53,405 nt of DNA from an uncultured Alistipes sp. (GTDB lineage Bacteria > Bacteroidota > Bacteroidia > Bacteroidales > Rikenellaceae): contig URBJ01000003.1 of NCBI GenBank assembly GCA_900546005.1, positions 1-53,405 of the forward strand, in the 5' to 3' direction. Under the pieces are notes generated by a model that saw only the letters and a program-made list of their open reading frames with translations, made no database searches and was not told the DNA's origin. This document shows, piece by piece, positions 37,902-47,053 of the stretch. A program made the position numbers and the translations under genes. Each line of letters begins with the position of its first letter. Position 1 is the first letter of the stretch.

Positions 37902-38285
37902 TTAGGCTTGTAATACGTTCGTCGTGTTTTGTTTTCTCGGTGGAATTCGGTTTTCACAGTAGTGCACCGTACACCGGTCATACTCGGCCAACTGACGGGC
38001 CTCTTTTTCGGCCAGAAGCTCCATCTTCAACTGGACCACCTTTTGAGCCAATTCGATCCATTTGTTCCGTTCGGTGTCAACTATGCTCTGCAACTCGACG
38101 ATCTGTTTGAACGCTTTGTCCAACTGTTTGTCGTGCAGTTCGTCTTGCTTGGCGTCCAGATCGACCTCGGCATTTTTGGCCTCGGCCCGCCGTTTACGCC
38201 GTTCGTACTGATAAAAAGCGATCTGGATTGCCCATCCGGATCCAAATGCTGCTGCCAATATTCCCAGAAATGTCTCCATAGTCAT
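37902..38285 (-). CDS. Holin-like small membrane protein with coiled coil
   Basis: 127 residues: a single N-terminal hydrophobic helix (FLGILAAAFGSGWAIQIAFY) and then a long charged coiled coil, roughly residues 28-100 (RRKRRAEAKNAEVDLDAKQD, KAFKQIVELQSIVDTERNKW). No enzymatic motif. Proteins of this shape precede P5-like genes in Bacteroidales phage regions; a holin or spanin-like role is inference. First gene of the cassette; promoter-like TAGTTTTG at 38321-38328. Confidence 0.7.
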   Translation of the reverse strand: MTMETFLGILAAAFGSGWAIQIAFYQYERRKRRAEAKNAEVDLDAKQDELHDKQLDKAFKQIVELQSIVDTERNKWIELAQKVVQLKMELLAEKEARQLAEYDRCTVHYCENRIPPRKQNTTNVLQA

Positions 38286-38320
38286 AGATCTGTTTCCATT
38301 TTACTTTTTCAAAACCACGA

Positions 38321-38328
38321 CAAAACTA
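38321..38328 (-). promoter_or_regulatory. Candidate -7 element of the lysis-like cassette
   Basis: On the minus strand TAGTTTTG fits TAnnTTTG; no clear -33 is seen. Transcription would begin near 38314, some 29 bases before the first start codon. Confidence 0.4.
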
Positions 38329-38575
38329 CGCTACCGGATTTCGCTTCCGTTTCTACACTTTTTTACTCTACTCTGTTTCCAATATCTATCTTCTTTTTCC
38401 CGGTACACTTTGCATTACACCCATATTCGGGGAAAACACAGCGATCCGTTAAAATCAATTTTTCATAAAACCGAGCTTCTTTTCTTTTACAAAACCCCAC
38501 GCTTGCGGTGCACCCAAATGCTGACACAGAACAGCACTGTTCTCATTTCGGTGCCTATTCTTACATGATTTCAAG

Positions 38576-38607
38576 TTTGTTATAATGCTATAATCACTGT
38601 AAATTTG
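38576..38607 (+). promoter_or_regulatory. Promoter of the DUF3575 gene
   Basis: TTTG at 38576-38579, 20 bases, TAAATTTG at 38600-38607; full consensus. The leader to the likely start codon is about 80 bases. The rest of 38286-38693 shows nothing coding. Confidence 0.7.
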
Positions 38608-38693
38608 CCGCCGATTTGATCTGCATTTTCAACACAGATCCATGCTGCGATCATGCAATCTCGGATCGTCTTGCTGAAAATGTTTAAGCAAAT

Positions 38694-39236
38694 TTGAGGA
38701 GTGTGCGAAAAGTATTGCTTATAGTCACACTTCTATGCGGCTTTCTTCATACCGCTGAAGCTCAAAATTTTGCCATAAAAACCAATAGCCTCTACTGGGC
38801 CGTTCTCGCCCCCAATGTCGATTTTGAGTTCGGTGTCGGCCCAAAAATGACTATGGATCTTTCGGGCGCCTACAAACCATGGAATCTCCGCAACGACAAC
38901 GATGCCCGGCTGTGGCTGGTTCAGCCAGAACTACGATACTGGTTGTGCGAACCGTTCGAAGGGCACTTTTTCGGAGTCCATCTGCACGGGGCACAATACT
39001 ATGCCTACTTCAATCAAAAGATATACGACGGCTACTTGGCGGGAGGGGGCATCACCTATGGCTACGACTGGATTCTCTCTCCGCACTGGAACCTCGAGAC
39101 ACTAATCGGAATCGGATATGCCCGGCTATGGTACAAACAACGTCCGAATCTGCCGTGTGCGAAATGTTTCAGCAACAAAACCGAGAACTACTTCGGTCCG
39201 ACAAAACTGGCGCTGACGGTCACCTATCTGTTTTAG
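38694..39236 (+). CDS. DUF3575 outer-membrane-associated protein
   Basis: About 180 residues with a signal peptide (VLLIVTLLCGFLHTAEA-Q). The body matches the DUF3575 pattern: IKTNSLYWAVLAPNVDFEFG, MDLSGAYKPWNL, then strands ending in LALTVTYLF, so it is probably a small outer-membrane barrel. No ATG is available: TTG at 38694 or GTG at 38703 must be used, and a GAGGAG precedes the GTG too closely to act as a normal ribosome site. DUF3575 proteins often accompany fimbrial-type loci in Bacteroidota, but no fimbrillin is present here. Sixteen bases precede the lipoprotein gene. Confidence 0.82.
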   Translation: MRSVRKVLLIVTLLCGFLHTAEAQNFAIKTNSLYWAVLAPNVDFEFGVGPKMTMDLSGAYKPWNLRNDNDARLWLVQPELRYWLCEPFEGHFFGVHLHGAQYYAYFNQKIYDGYLAGGGITYGYDWILSPHWNLETLIGIGYARLWYKQRPNLPCAKCFSNKTENYFGPTKLALTVTYLF

Positions 39237-39252
39237 ATTTAGACGTACGATC

Positions 39253-40041
39253 ATGAAACCGAAAACATATACCCGCCTTTTATGTAGTGTACTACTGTCC
39301 GGATGGATCACCGGATGTGCCACATTGCCCTCCGAGCGAGCAATAACGATCACGCCTGTCTCGCTGTTGACCCCCGACACGCTGTCGCGCATTCACGTTG
39401 ACGCGACCCTCCATATCCCATCCAAGGCCCTGTCTAACCGCAGTCGGCTGATTGTCCGTCCCCGATTGCTTCAGGGAAATAGCCCGATCTCGGAGTACCC
39501 GGTTATGGCCTTCGACGCACCGATCACGCTGAACCGTCTGGATATCTACGATATGGCATCCGCCGACGGATTATCCTATGCCTTTAATACAACACTGGCC
39601 CGCAACCGAGCCCTTGCGGCCAAAGAGGGGTTGGTCGGTCCGCTTGTCGATGGCGTGGTGGACGATGCCGTACTATACGGACGTCTGATCAACATCAAAA
39701 ATCCCCTCGCCTACACCTCATCGCCCAATGTAGCCTATGACACACACTACGCATTTCTAAACCTGACCCTCGACGATTACGGGACCTCGGATGCAAGCGA
39801 CCCGGTAACAGTTGAAGCCAAACTGGATCCGACACTCATGATCTCCGATCTGTTGAGCAACCTTCTGGGCGATCTTCTCGGCGGCGATCTTCTCGGCCTG
39901 CTGCTGTCCCCACTGTTAGAAACCGTCACAGAAGTGCTACGCACGACGACCTTTGTGCTCGATATTAAATTACCGGATCTGGGTATCCATAACATTGTCA
40001 TAGAGGGTGGATGGGACCCGACCACCTCTTCCATTGACTAA
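39253..40041 (+). CDS. Lipoprotein of unknown function with a Leu/Gly-rich amphipathic segment
   Basis: 262 residues, lipobox GWITGC with acylated Cys22. I do not recognise the family. The middle carries beta-rich sequence (LIVRPRLLQGNSPISEYPVM); near residues 198-222 there is an amphipathic Leu/Gly/Asp-rich stretch starting LLSNLLGDLLGGDLLGLLL, followed by TTTFVLDIKLPDLGIHNIVI. It is co-transcribed with the DUF3575 gene, so the pair may form an envelope complex. Confidence 0.7.
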   Translation: MKPKTYTRLLCSVLLSGWITGCATLPSERAITITPVSLLTPDTLSRIHVDATLHIPSKALSNRSRLIVRPRLLQGNSPISEYPVMAFDAPITLNRLDIYDMASADGLSYAFNTTLARNRALAAKEGLVGPLVDGVVDDAVLYGRLINIKNPLAYTSSPNVAYDTHYAFLNLTLDDYGTSDASDPVTVEAKLDPTLMISDLLSNLLGDLLGGDLLGLLLSPLLETVTEVLRTTTFVLDIKLPDLGIHNIVIEGGWDPTTSSID

Positions 40042-40331
40042 TTTCCCTTCTTGTTCTTGTCATCTCCGCAGACTTGTGGTTCTGCTGTCCTCTTCTCCGA
40101 CCGCAACCGGATCTGTTTTTTGCCTCATGCGGCTCGGAAACGGCAAAAACGACAGTCCGACTGTGCTCCTTTCGGAAACGACATCGGATCGGCAGCATTT
40201 GTTCGTCGGGATAAATTATTGTATATTTACACATGGCCGAATTTCCAGACGATCACGGGAGACAATCTTCGGCATCCCGCTGCATCGTCTTTTGATCTTT
40301 GCATGTACCACCCTCAAACCCACGAATCCCG

Positions 40332-41567
40332 ATGAGAACCTACGCGCATGTAATAAAAACCTTAGTTGCTGTATGGGCGACAACGGCCCTATTTTGCGGC
40401 TGCAACACCACCTCCCAAACCCTGCCAGCAGATGACACTGTTGTTCGCATCGACGTTCCGGTGCGAGATGGTGCACACACGCTACCCTTATCCGCCGTGG
40501 CTGATTCACTGCACTACATTCTGCTGGAGACCCGAGACGATGCCCTGATCGGACAGATCGACAAGCTGATCCCACTAAAGGACCGATTGATTATCGTAGA
40601 CAAAGAGAAGAGCCGGTCCATCTATCTCTATGATCTTCAAGGACACCTGTTACGGAAGATCCAACGTTCGGGCCGAAGCGAAAAGGAGTATATCTCGTTA
40701 ACGGACGTATCGGTAGATCCGGAAAGCCAACGTATCTTCATCTGGGACAGTCCGGGCAAGAAAGTGCTTATATACAGTTTCGACGGAGCATTTATCGCTG
40801 CCCATCACTTCCCTTATTCCGTTCAGAGCATAGCCTACACGGGTGACAATACGCTCGCCTGCTACTGCGGGTACTCTGGGAATACTCGATTTCTGGAACA
40901 GGCTCAATATCCCAATCTGTTGTTCTGGAATTTTCAGTCCGACACGATCCGTCCGGCATGCTATTTCGACGAGGTGCTGTCCGTAAGTAATATCACGGGC
41001 ATCCTCAACAACTTTTCGACCGATGCCAACGGTACGGTCGTCCTGATTCCTCTGAACGACACCCTCTACCAAGCAACCGGTACAGAAATCGCTCCGAAAT
41101 ACCATATCAATTTCGGGGAGGAACAACCCCGGCTGTTACAACAATACAAAGATCACTTGATCAATTACGACCTTCCCCGCAGTGTCGATGAGTTCGATCA
41201 GGCCTCCCCTTGTCTTCTGCTGAATTTCATAACCTCCCGGGATCTGGTCTACCTGTTTTTCAAAAAGCGTCAAACCTACTATTACGGCTTTTACTATCCT
41301 GCGAGCGGCCGTTTTATCGAGGCCTCGACCGTCTATGACGAGCATACCGAAGGGAACCGGATCCCGATCACCAACGACTTAGACGGATGCACCCTTCCCT
41401 TCATGCCCATAGCGGCAGATGGGATGAATCATTTTTATTATACGATAGATCCGTACTTGCTTGATTACTTCAAGGAGACATCCGATACGACATTGCTCCG
41501 CCTGCAACGACAGGTGTCAGCCAATGACAATCCGATAGTCGTACGGGTGAGCATGAAATCGGAATAA
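40332..41567 (+). CDS. 6-bladed beta-propeller lipoprotein
   Basis: 411 residues from the ATG at 40332, chosen because it gives a lipoprotein signal (TTALFCGC-N). The body has the blade pattern of the Bacteroidota 6-bladed beta-propeller family: LHYILLETRDDALIGQIDKL, RLIIVDKEKSRSIYLYDLQG, ISLTDVSVDPESQRIFIWDS. These proteins are exported and often surface-exposed; ligands are mostly unknown. The 290-base gap before it contains no gene I can support. Confidence 0.82.
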   Translation: MRTYAHVIKTLVAVWATTALFCGCNTTSQTLPADDTVVRIDVPVRDGAHTLPLSAVADSLHYILLETRDDALIGQIDKLIPLKDRLIIVDKEKSRSIYLYDLQGHLLRKIQRSGRSEKEYISLTDVSVDPESQRIFIWDSPGKKVLIYSFDGAFIAAHHFPYSVQSIAYTGDNTLACYCGYSGNTRFLEQAQYPNLLFWNFQSDTIRPACYFDEVLSVSNITGILNNFSTDANGTVVLIPLNDTLYQATGTEIAPKYHINFGEEQPRLLQQYKDHLINYDLPRSVDEFDQASPCLLLNFITSRDLVYLFFKKRQTYYYGFYYPASGRFIEASTVYDEHTEGNRIPITNDLDGCTLPFMPIAADGMNHFYYTIDPYLLDYFKETSDTTLLRLQRQVSANDNPIVVRVSMKSE

Positions 41568-41821
41568 AGCCATGGATTCGGTTGTCCCCATACCGGTTAA
41601 GAGACCGGCAGCCAACTAAACCTTTGATGATGTACCTGCGGACAGTTTTCTGTTGATCGTATGTCCGACTTTGTCTGTCTTTCGATCACCTCTTTGTTCT
41701 TTTGAGGGCCGCTATTGGTCAACTATGGGTCAACATTGGAAATAAACGTATTCTTTTGATGCACAAATATACATCATGAAAGCGCTCGGATGGCATCGGC
41801 ATTTCGCGCCCAGAAAACGCC
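41568..41821. other. Gene-free stretch before the tRNA-Arg terminator
   Basis: No coding frame, promoter or known RNA is seen. A near-repeat TTGGTCAACTATGGGTCAAC lies near 41717-41735. No second copy of the tRNA 3' end is present, so I find no integration scar. Confidence 0.4.
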
Positions 41822-41857
41822 AAACCCGCCATAAATACAATGATTTACAGCGGGTTT
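41822..41857 (-). terminator. Terminator of tRNA-Arg
   Basis: On the minus strand AAACCCGC pairs with GCGGGTTT (41850-41857 with 41822-41829), with an inner TAAAT/ATTTA helix. It lies 20 bases past the tRNA 3' end. Confidence 0.75.
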
Positions 41858-41876
41858 TCAATTATTTTCTTATGAG

Positions 41877-41950
41877 TGATTCCGGAGCGGTTCGAACGCT
41901 CGACCCACAGCTTAGAAGGCTGTTGCTCTATCCAACTGAGCTACGGAACC
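41877..41950 (-). tRNA. tRNA-Arg(UCU)
   Basis: Minus-strand cloverleaf: acceptor GGTTCCG/CGGAATC, D stem GCTC/GAGC, anticodon stem ACAGC/GCTGT with loop CTTCTAA (anticodon TCT), T stem GAGCG/CGCTC with TTCGAAC loop, discriminator A. No encoded CCA. Confidence 0.95.
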
Positions 41951-41965
41951 CCTTTTAAAGCTCGA

Positions 41966-41997
41966 CAAAATTAACGCAATTATTCCGATTATGCAAA
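41966..41997 (-). promoter_or_regulatory. tRNA-Arg promoter
   Basis: Minus strand: TTTG (41994-41997), 20 bases, TAATTTTG (41966-41973). The inferred start is about 9 bases before the mature tRNA end. Confidence 0.7.
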
Positions 41998-42136
41998 ATT
42001 TATGTTAGCTACTCCATAACCTTTCCCCCTTTTTCATACCCAAAGTTCATCCTTCACGCTTCCGGACTATCGGGTACGAACACACCTAATATCATGTTCT
42101 GACACCTCTATTTGACGATATTCTCTTTCCCTGTCC

Positions 42137-42166
42137 TTGCCTCCTACGGCTTTTTCGCTATTTTTG
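42137..42166 (+). promoter_or_regulatory. Promoter of the SGNH-like gene
   Basis: TTG at 42137-42139, 19 bases, TATTTTTG at 42159-42166. The inferred leader is about 70 bases to the ATG at 42242. Confidence 0.55.
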
Positions 42167-42241
42167 TACAAAAGATATATTTATGAAAAAACTCTCTTCG
42201 GATTCTGGGCATCAAGATCCGGAAGGTTAACATTCGCATAC

Positions 42242-43051
42242 ATGAAAATAGTTATCACTGTTTTATCGTTGCTTTTATTTTTAGAGACGGGCGTGTGCCA
42301 CGATACATACAAAAAGGACCTCGTTCCAGATCAAGCAGAGAAACAAGATACGCTTAGCGAACTTCTGAAAGAGTTCAACCACGTCGATGTCCGTGTAATC
42401 TCTTTGGACAACCAAAAGAGGGGTACTCCCTACCGGATTGTCGTTTTGGGCAACAGCCTTTCATACCACGGCCGGACCGAACAGATCGGCTGGAACTACG
42501 ACCACGGCATGGCTGCATCTGCTCCTTCTCGGGATTATGTTCATCTACTGTTCGGCATGATCGAAAAAGCCCTTCCCGAAAGAAGAATACAAATGTTAGT
42601 GTACAACATCGCTGATTTCGAACGCAACTTCGATACGTTTGACTTCAAGCAACTGGCAAGCCTTAAAAAATTCAGTCCAGATTTACTCGTTATGCAAATT
42701 GGGGAAAACGTTGGAATCGACGAACATAAGACATTGGAACTATTTGAGAAGAAATACAGAAAGCTGATCAGTTACTTTAAAGCAAAAAATAAACTTTCGG
42801 TCGTTTGCACCACGCCATTCTTTTTCTCTGAGCCGATGAGAAATGCGATTACAAAAGCTGCCGAACAAACAGGGGCACGCGTTGCCGATATATCGTCCTT
42901 GACCATCGAAGATCCGGAGAATTTTGCCAAGGATGAGCCGAACTATCCGGGAGATCGGAGCGTATGGAGAGTCGAGGGAATAGGCATGCACCCCGGGGAC
43001 AAAGGGATGGAAAACATTGCCCGTATTCTGTTTGAAAATATCGACCTGTAA
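42242..43051 (+). CDS. Secreted SGNH/GDSL-like hydrolase
   Basis: 269 residues from the ATG at 42242 (MKIVITVLSLLLFLETGVCH, signal peptide); the frame runs further upstream but crosses the promoter. SGNH blocks are recognisable but altered: VVLGNSLSYHG replaces GDS-L (nucleophile Ser in GNS), LLVMQIGENVGID corresponds to the Asn block (GEN for GxND), and GMHPGDKGM provides the late Asp/His-containing block (H-P-G-D). The fold is likely esterase-like; whether it is catalytic is unsure. The next gene encodes an arabinofuranosidase, which suggests a role in removing acyl groups from glycans (inference). Confidence 0.75.
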   Translation: MKIVITVLSLLLFLETGVCHDTYKKDLVPDQAEKQDTLSELLKEFNHVDVRVISLDNQKRGTPYRIVVLGNSLSYHGRTEQIGWNYDHGMAASAPSRDYVHLLFGMIEKALPERRIQMLVYNIADFERNFDTFDFKQLASLKKFSPDLLVMQIGENVGIDEHKTLELFEKKYRKLISYFKAKNKLSVVCTTPFFFSEPMRNAITKAAEQTGARVADISSLTIEDPENFAKDEPNYPGDRSVWRVEGIGMHPGDKGMENIARILFENIDL

Positions 43052-43130
43052 CTTTTACCGATTACCAAAACACACGACGCACTATGTCCATTTTTCTGAA
43101 ATACATTTTTACCTAAAAACTTAAATATTC

Positions 43131-45038
43131 ATGAAGAAGAGATCATTGCTAAAAACATGTTGCCTGCTTCCATTAGCAGGATTGATGCTTTCGTGTGGAG
43201 GAGACAGCGCCACCTCCGTACAGACCACGGACAAGGAGATTCCCCTTCCACCGAACTCCATCCAACTGACGGGCCATCTGGAAGGCTATATCCAGAACTC
43301 GATCGCCAATTGGAACAAGGGGCGCCTGCCGTATGACGAGTTCGTCAATTTCTTCCGGACGCATGCGGCTCCGCAGTTTGCGTTGGGAGAGATGTGGGGA
43401 AAGGCCGTACGTTCCGGCAGTATGTTCTATCGATACACAAAGGATCCCGAGCTTAAGACCATACTGGACAACACGGTTCAGGACCTGTTGTCGACCCAGA
43501 ACGAGAACGGGAGCATCAGTTGTACGCCTGTTGACCAACAACCGGGCAGCGAAAACGGCGACCTGTGGGAACGCAAGTACGTCATGCTCGGTCTGGAGGA
43601 GTACTATCAATGGGTCAATCCGGACTCGGCCGTACTGAACGCACTCAAGAAACATGCGGATTGTATCATCGATCAGGTAGGTCATGCTCCGAAAAAGGAG
43701 ATTGTCGATCTGGGATGGAGCGCCACGAATATCGGATACGAGCCCTGCCACATCGAATCCAGCACACTGTTGGAACCCTTCATGCGCCTGTACAACTGGA
43801 CCGGCGAACAGCGCTATCTGGACTTTGCCCGCTACATCGTCGAATCGGGCGGGACCAAACATTTCGATCTGATCCAGCAGGCCTACGACAACACGGACCC
43901 CTATCTGATGAGCGGCCACTACCCCAAAGCCTACGAAATGATGTCGATGTTCGAGGGAGTTGTCGAGTACTATCGCGTAACGGGCGACGAACGCTGCCGT
44001 CAAGCGTTCATGAATCTGTTCAACAACATCCGGAAAAGGGAGATCACGATCATCGGCAATGCCGGTGCCGACCAACCGTACCACCCGAACGTTGCGGGAG
44101 AGGCATGGGGTAACACGGCTTACGAACAGACCAACCCGAACATCACGCGTATGATGGAGACCTGTGTCGGGGTGACGTGGATGAAATTCTGCTCACAGAT
44201 CATGCGTTTGACCGGCGATCCGACTCCAGCGGACGAGATCGAAAAATATGTCTACAACGGACTGCTGGGCGCCATGAAACCGACGGGCGACGGATTCAGT
44301 TACGTCAACCTGCTGAACGGCAACAAGGTGGTCAACTACGGATGGGGCTGGCACTTCGACGATTTTTATGTGACCTGCTGCAACCTGAACGGTCCGATGG
44401 GCTTGGCCTATATTCCCTATGTGGCCGTCATGACGAGCGAAGAGGGCCCGATCGTCAACCTGTACAACGCCGGTGAGGTGAACATGAACACCCGCACCCA
44501 ACCGCTGCAGCTCACGATCGACACCGATTTCCCGCTGACCGGACACGTGGTGATCAACGTAAATCCGGAAAAGGCGGAAAATTTCACCATGAAACTGCGT
44601 ATTCCGTCGTGGAGCCAAAATACGGCACTCAGCGTAAACGGCGAGAAGGTTGAGGCGACCCCCGGAACCTACGCCGAGCTGAACCGCAAGTGGAATCCCG
44701 GCGACCGCATCGAAATCGACTTCGACATGACCTGCCGGGTAATCAATGCTCCGCTCGGAAGCAACCGTGCCGGAGACAATTTCCAAGCAGTTGTCCGCGG
44801 CCCCATCGTGCTGGCACGTGACGAGAACATCGATCCCAATTTCGATCAACCCGTAGCGATCCAAGCCGATGAGAACGGCGTCGTAGCCATCACTCCGGTT
44901 CAACCCACCCTTCCGAGTACAAAGATGGAATTTTTGGTTCCGACCAGCGAAGGCGACATCCACATGGTCGACTACGCATCGGTCGACGGCTGGAACGGTT
45001 CGAAAATCTGCACGTGGTTGCCCATACTGAAAAAATAG
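43131..45038 (+). CDS. GH127 beta-L-arabinofuranosidase lipoprotein (DUF1680)
   Basis: 635 residues with a lipoprotein signal (LMLSC, Cys22). The (alpha/alpha)6 domain and two beta domains fit GH127. The zinc-thiolate catalytic set known from HypBA1 is present: E343 and C345 in MMETCVG, and C416-C417 in YVTCCNLNGP, with E324 in AGEAWGN as the probable acid/base. In this family a zinc-bound Cys is the nucleophile. It should release beta-L-arabinofuranose (or a related sugar) from plant or glycoprotein glycans, outside the cytoplasm. A strong hairpin follows at 45060-45095. Confidence 0.9.
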   Translation: MKKRSLLKTCCLLPLAGLMLSCGGDSATSVQTTDKEIPLPPNSIQLTGHLEGYIQNSIANWNKGRLPYDEFVNFFRTHAAPQFALGEMWGKAVRSGSMFYRYTKDPELKTILDNTVQDLLSTQNENGSISCTPVDQQPGSENGDLWERKYVMLGLEEYYQWVNPDSAVLNALKKHADCIIDQVGHAPKKEIVDLGWSATNIGYEPCHIESSTLLEPFMRLYNWTGEQRYLDFARYIVESGGTKHFDLIQQAYDNTDPYLMSGHYPKAYEMMSMFEGVVEYYRVTGDERCRQAFMNLFNNIRKREITIIGNAGADQPYHPNVAGEAWGNTAYEQTNPNITRMMETCVGVTWMKFCSQIMRLTGDPTPADEIEKYVYNGLLGAMKPTGDGFSYVNLLNGNKVVNYGWGWHFDDFYVTCCNLNGPMGLAYIPYVAVMTSEEGPIVNLYNAGEVNMNTRTQPLQLTIDTDFPLTGHVVINVNPEKAENFTMKLRIPSWSQNTALSVNGEKVEATPGTYAELNRKWNPGDRIEIDFDMTCRVINAPLGSNRAGDNFQAVVRGPIVLARDENIDPNFDQPVAIQADENGVVAITPVQPTLPSTKMEFLVPTSEGDIHMVDYASVDGWNGSKICTWLPILKK

Positions 45039-45059
45039 AGACTCATCCCTAATCCACTT

Positions 45060-45095
45060 TTCGTTCGGACCGTCGGTTTCGGCGGTCCGAACGAA
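45060..45095 (+). terminator. Perfect 13-bp hairpin between the two glycosidase genes
   Basis: TTCGTTCGGACCG (45060-45072) pairs exactly with CGGTCCGAACGAA (45083-45095), followed by CTTTT. Either the end of the GH127 transcript or an attenuator, since the next gene starts only 33 bases later and no promoter is visible between. Confidence 0.75.
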
Positions 45096-45127
45096 CTTTT
45101 AGAGAAACCCCTAACTCACTTAAAAAC

Positions 45128-46867
45128 ATGAAAAAAATACTTATCGCTGCTTTCGCATGGCTTTTGATCCCGTCGGCATACCTGTCGGCTCAACCGCTGG
45201 CCGGCACCGACGAATTGGGCCGCACCCTGCCTCAAAACGACGAAACAGGAGACCCGAAATCCGACCGTCAGGTAGGCATGTTCTATTTTCTGTGGAGCGG
45301 AGACGAACATTCGCTGGTTTCGGATCACTACTGGGACCTCACGAAAATCGTCGCGGAACACCCGGAAGTATTGGAAGACAAAGACAACAAATGGTGGGGC
45401 TCACCCGAATTTTCGCGATTCTATTATTGGGGCGAACCGATCTACGGCTACTACCGTTCGGACGACTATTGGGTCCACCTCCGCAGCATGCAACTGCTGA
45501 CCGATGCCGGCGTCGACTTCGTGGTCATCGACGCCACGAATGCCTTCGTTTATGAGAAGCAGGCCGATGTCCTGATGCGTGCGATGGATGCCGTCCGCAA
45601 GCAGGGGAAAAATCCGCCCCGGATCGTATTCTACACCAACACGCAGTCGGGCGACCGGATACAACAGGCATACGATGCCTTCTATAAACCCGGAGCCCCC
45701 TATTACCACCCCGAATGCTGGTACTACCTCGACGGCAAACCGCTCATCATCGGCGTAACGGCCCAGACGAAAGGTCGCGAATACGAGAACTTCTTTACCT
45801 ACCGGGAATCCCAGTGGCCCAACGAGCCGGACAAGGCCAACGGCTGGCCATGGATCTCGTTTACCCGTCCGCAAAAGGTGTACAGCAACGCATCCGGCGA
45901 GCGCGAGATCATCAACGTATCCGTGTCGCAGCACCCGGACTGGGAAGCGGGCATGGGCGGATCGGCCTTTTACGGCAACACGAAAAACTGGGGCCGCTGC
46001 TACCACAACGGCCATCCGGGCGATCCGAGCAAAGACATCGTCTATGGCTACAACTTTCAGGAGCAATGGGACTATGCACTGAAGCAGGACGTACCATTCG
46101 TGTTTGTCACGGGATGGAACGAATGGGTAGCCGGTCGCTGGCCGAGTACAGACGAGAATCCCGAGCACTCGTGGTTTTGCGATCAGGCGAGCCCCGAGTA
46201 CAGCCGTGACCTCGAACCTACGCTTACGGCCGGCATGAAGGACAACTACTACATGCAGCTCGTGGCCAACATCCGTCGGTACAAGGGGGTCGAGGCGGTT
46301 TCCGATCCGGGACCCGAAAAGAAGATCCGGGGTATGGAGGATTGGGATGAGATTCCGGCCACATACCGCGATTACATCGGCGATACCGACCCGCGCAACC
46401 ACCCCGCCGCATTCACCGTTCCGGCGGTAACCTATACCAACAACACGGGCCGAAACGACTTCGAACTGATGAAGGTCGCCCGTGACCGGCGTAACCTCTA
46501 TTTTTATGTTCAGACCGTGGATCCGATCCAACTCGAAGAGGCCGACAACTGCATGACACTGTGGATCGACGTCGACCGCAATCCTGAAACCGGATGGTAC
46601 GGCTACGATTATCGCGTAAATTACGGTTCCGAATTGCAGCAATACGAAAACGGAGTGTGGAGGACCATCTCGGATGTCGCATCCGAAACAGAGGGGAACA
46701 GGATGTTCGTAACGATTCCTTGCAACGTATTGCAAGGCATATCGGCCGATCCGGACATCGAATTCAAATGGTCCGACAACATGCAGCAGGCCGATCCGAT
46801 GGATTGGTACGTCAACGGCGACGCAGCCCCCGGAGGAAGATTCAACTACATCTACACAACGAAGTGA
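45128..46867 (+). CDS. GH71/GH99-like glycoside hydrolase with C-terminal carbohydrate-binding-like domain
   Basis: 579 residues, signal peptide ending SAYLSA-Q. Residues ~48-390 resemble GH71/GH99-type barrels: VGMFYFLWSG at the start, YGYYRSDDYWV, GVDFVVIDATN, RIVFYTNTQSG and the late W330-N-E-W motif in FVTGWNEWVAGRW. Residues ~405-579 form a separate beta domain (LMKVARDRRNLYFYVQTVDP, CMTLWIDVDRNPETGWYGYD) like the CBM9/DOMON-type modules. Substrate unknown; its position after GH127 suggests joint action on an arabinose- or mannose-containing glycan (inference). Confidence 0.78.
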   Translation: MKKILIAAFAWLLIPSAYLSAQPLAGTDELGRTLPQNDETGDPKSDRQVGMFYFLWSGDEHSLVSDHYWDLTKIVAEHPEVLEDKDNKWWGSPEFSRFYYWGEPIYGYYRSDDYWVHLRSMQLLTDAGVDFVVIDATNAFVYEKQADVLMRAMDAVRKQGKNPPRIVFYTNTQSGDRIQQAYDAFYKPGAPYYHPECWYYLDGKPLIIGVTAQTKGREYENFFTYRESQWPNEPDKANGWPWISFTRPQKVYSNASGEREIINVSVSQHPDWEAGMGGSAFYGNTKNWGRCYHNGHPGDPSKDIVYGYNFQEQWDYALKQDVPFVFVTGWNEWVAGRWPSTDENPEHSWFCDQASPEYSRDLEPTLTAGMKDNYYMQLVANIRRYKGVEAVSDPGPEKKIRGMEDWDEIPATYRDYIGDTDPRNHPAAFTVPAVTYTNNTGRNDFELMKVARDRRNLYFYVQTVDPIQLEEADNCMTLWIDVDRNPETGWYGYDYRVNYGSELQQYENGVWRTISDVASETEGNRMFVTIPCNVLQGISADPDIEFKWSDNMQQADPMDWYVNGDAAPGGRFNYIYTTK

Positions 46868-47053
46868 TTTTCCCATCAGAGGGTTCCATCAACAACTGCG
46901 GGGCCAAGTCTTTCCGGTATTTTCGTTTTTTCCCAAAAAATCGCCTCAGCAAAAGAGCAATTCCATTACATTTTCGGGGAGAGCGGATTTTCGGATAAAC
47001 CGACAGGAGGACTTGCCGAGATGACCGACAACAGACCATAGACAATCAACCCA

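Noticed and set aside
41568..41950. Integration site at tRNA-Arg
   Set aside because: No duplicate of the tRNA 3' end, no integrase and no composition change was found on the 3' side.
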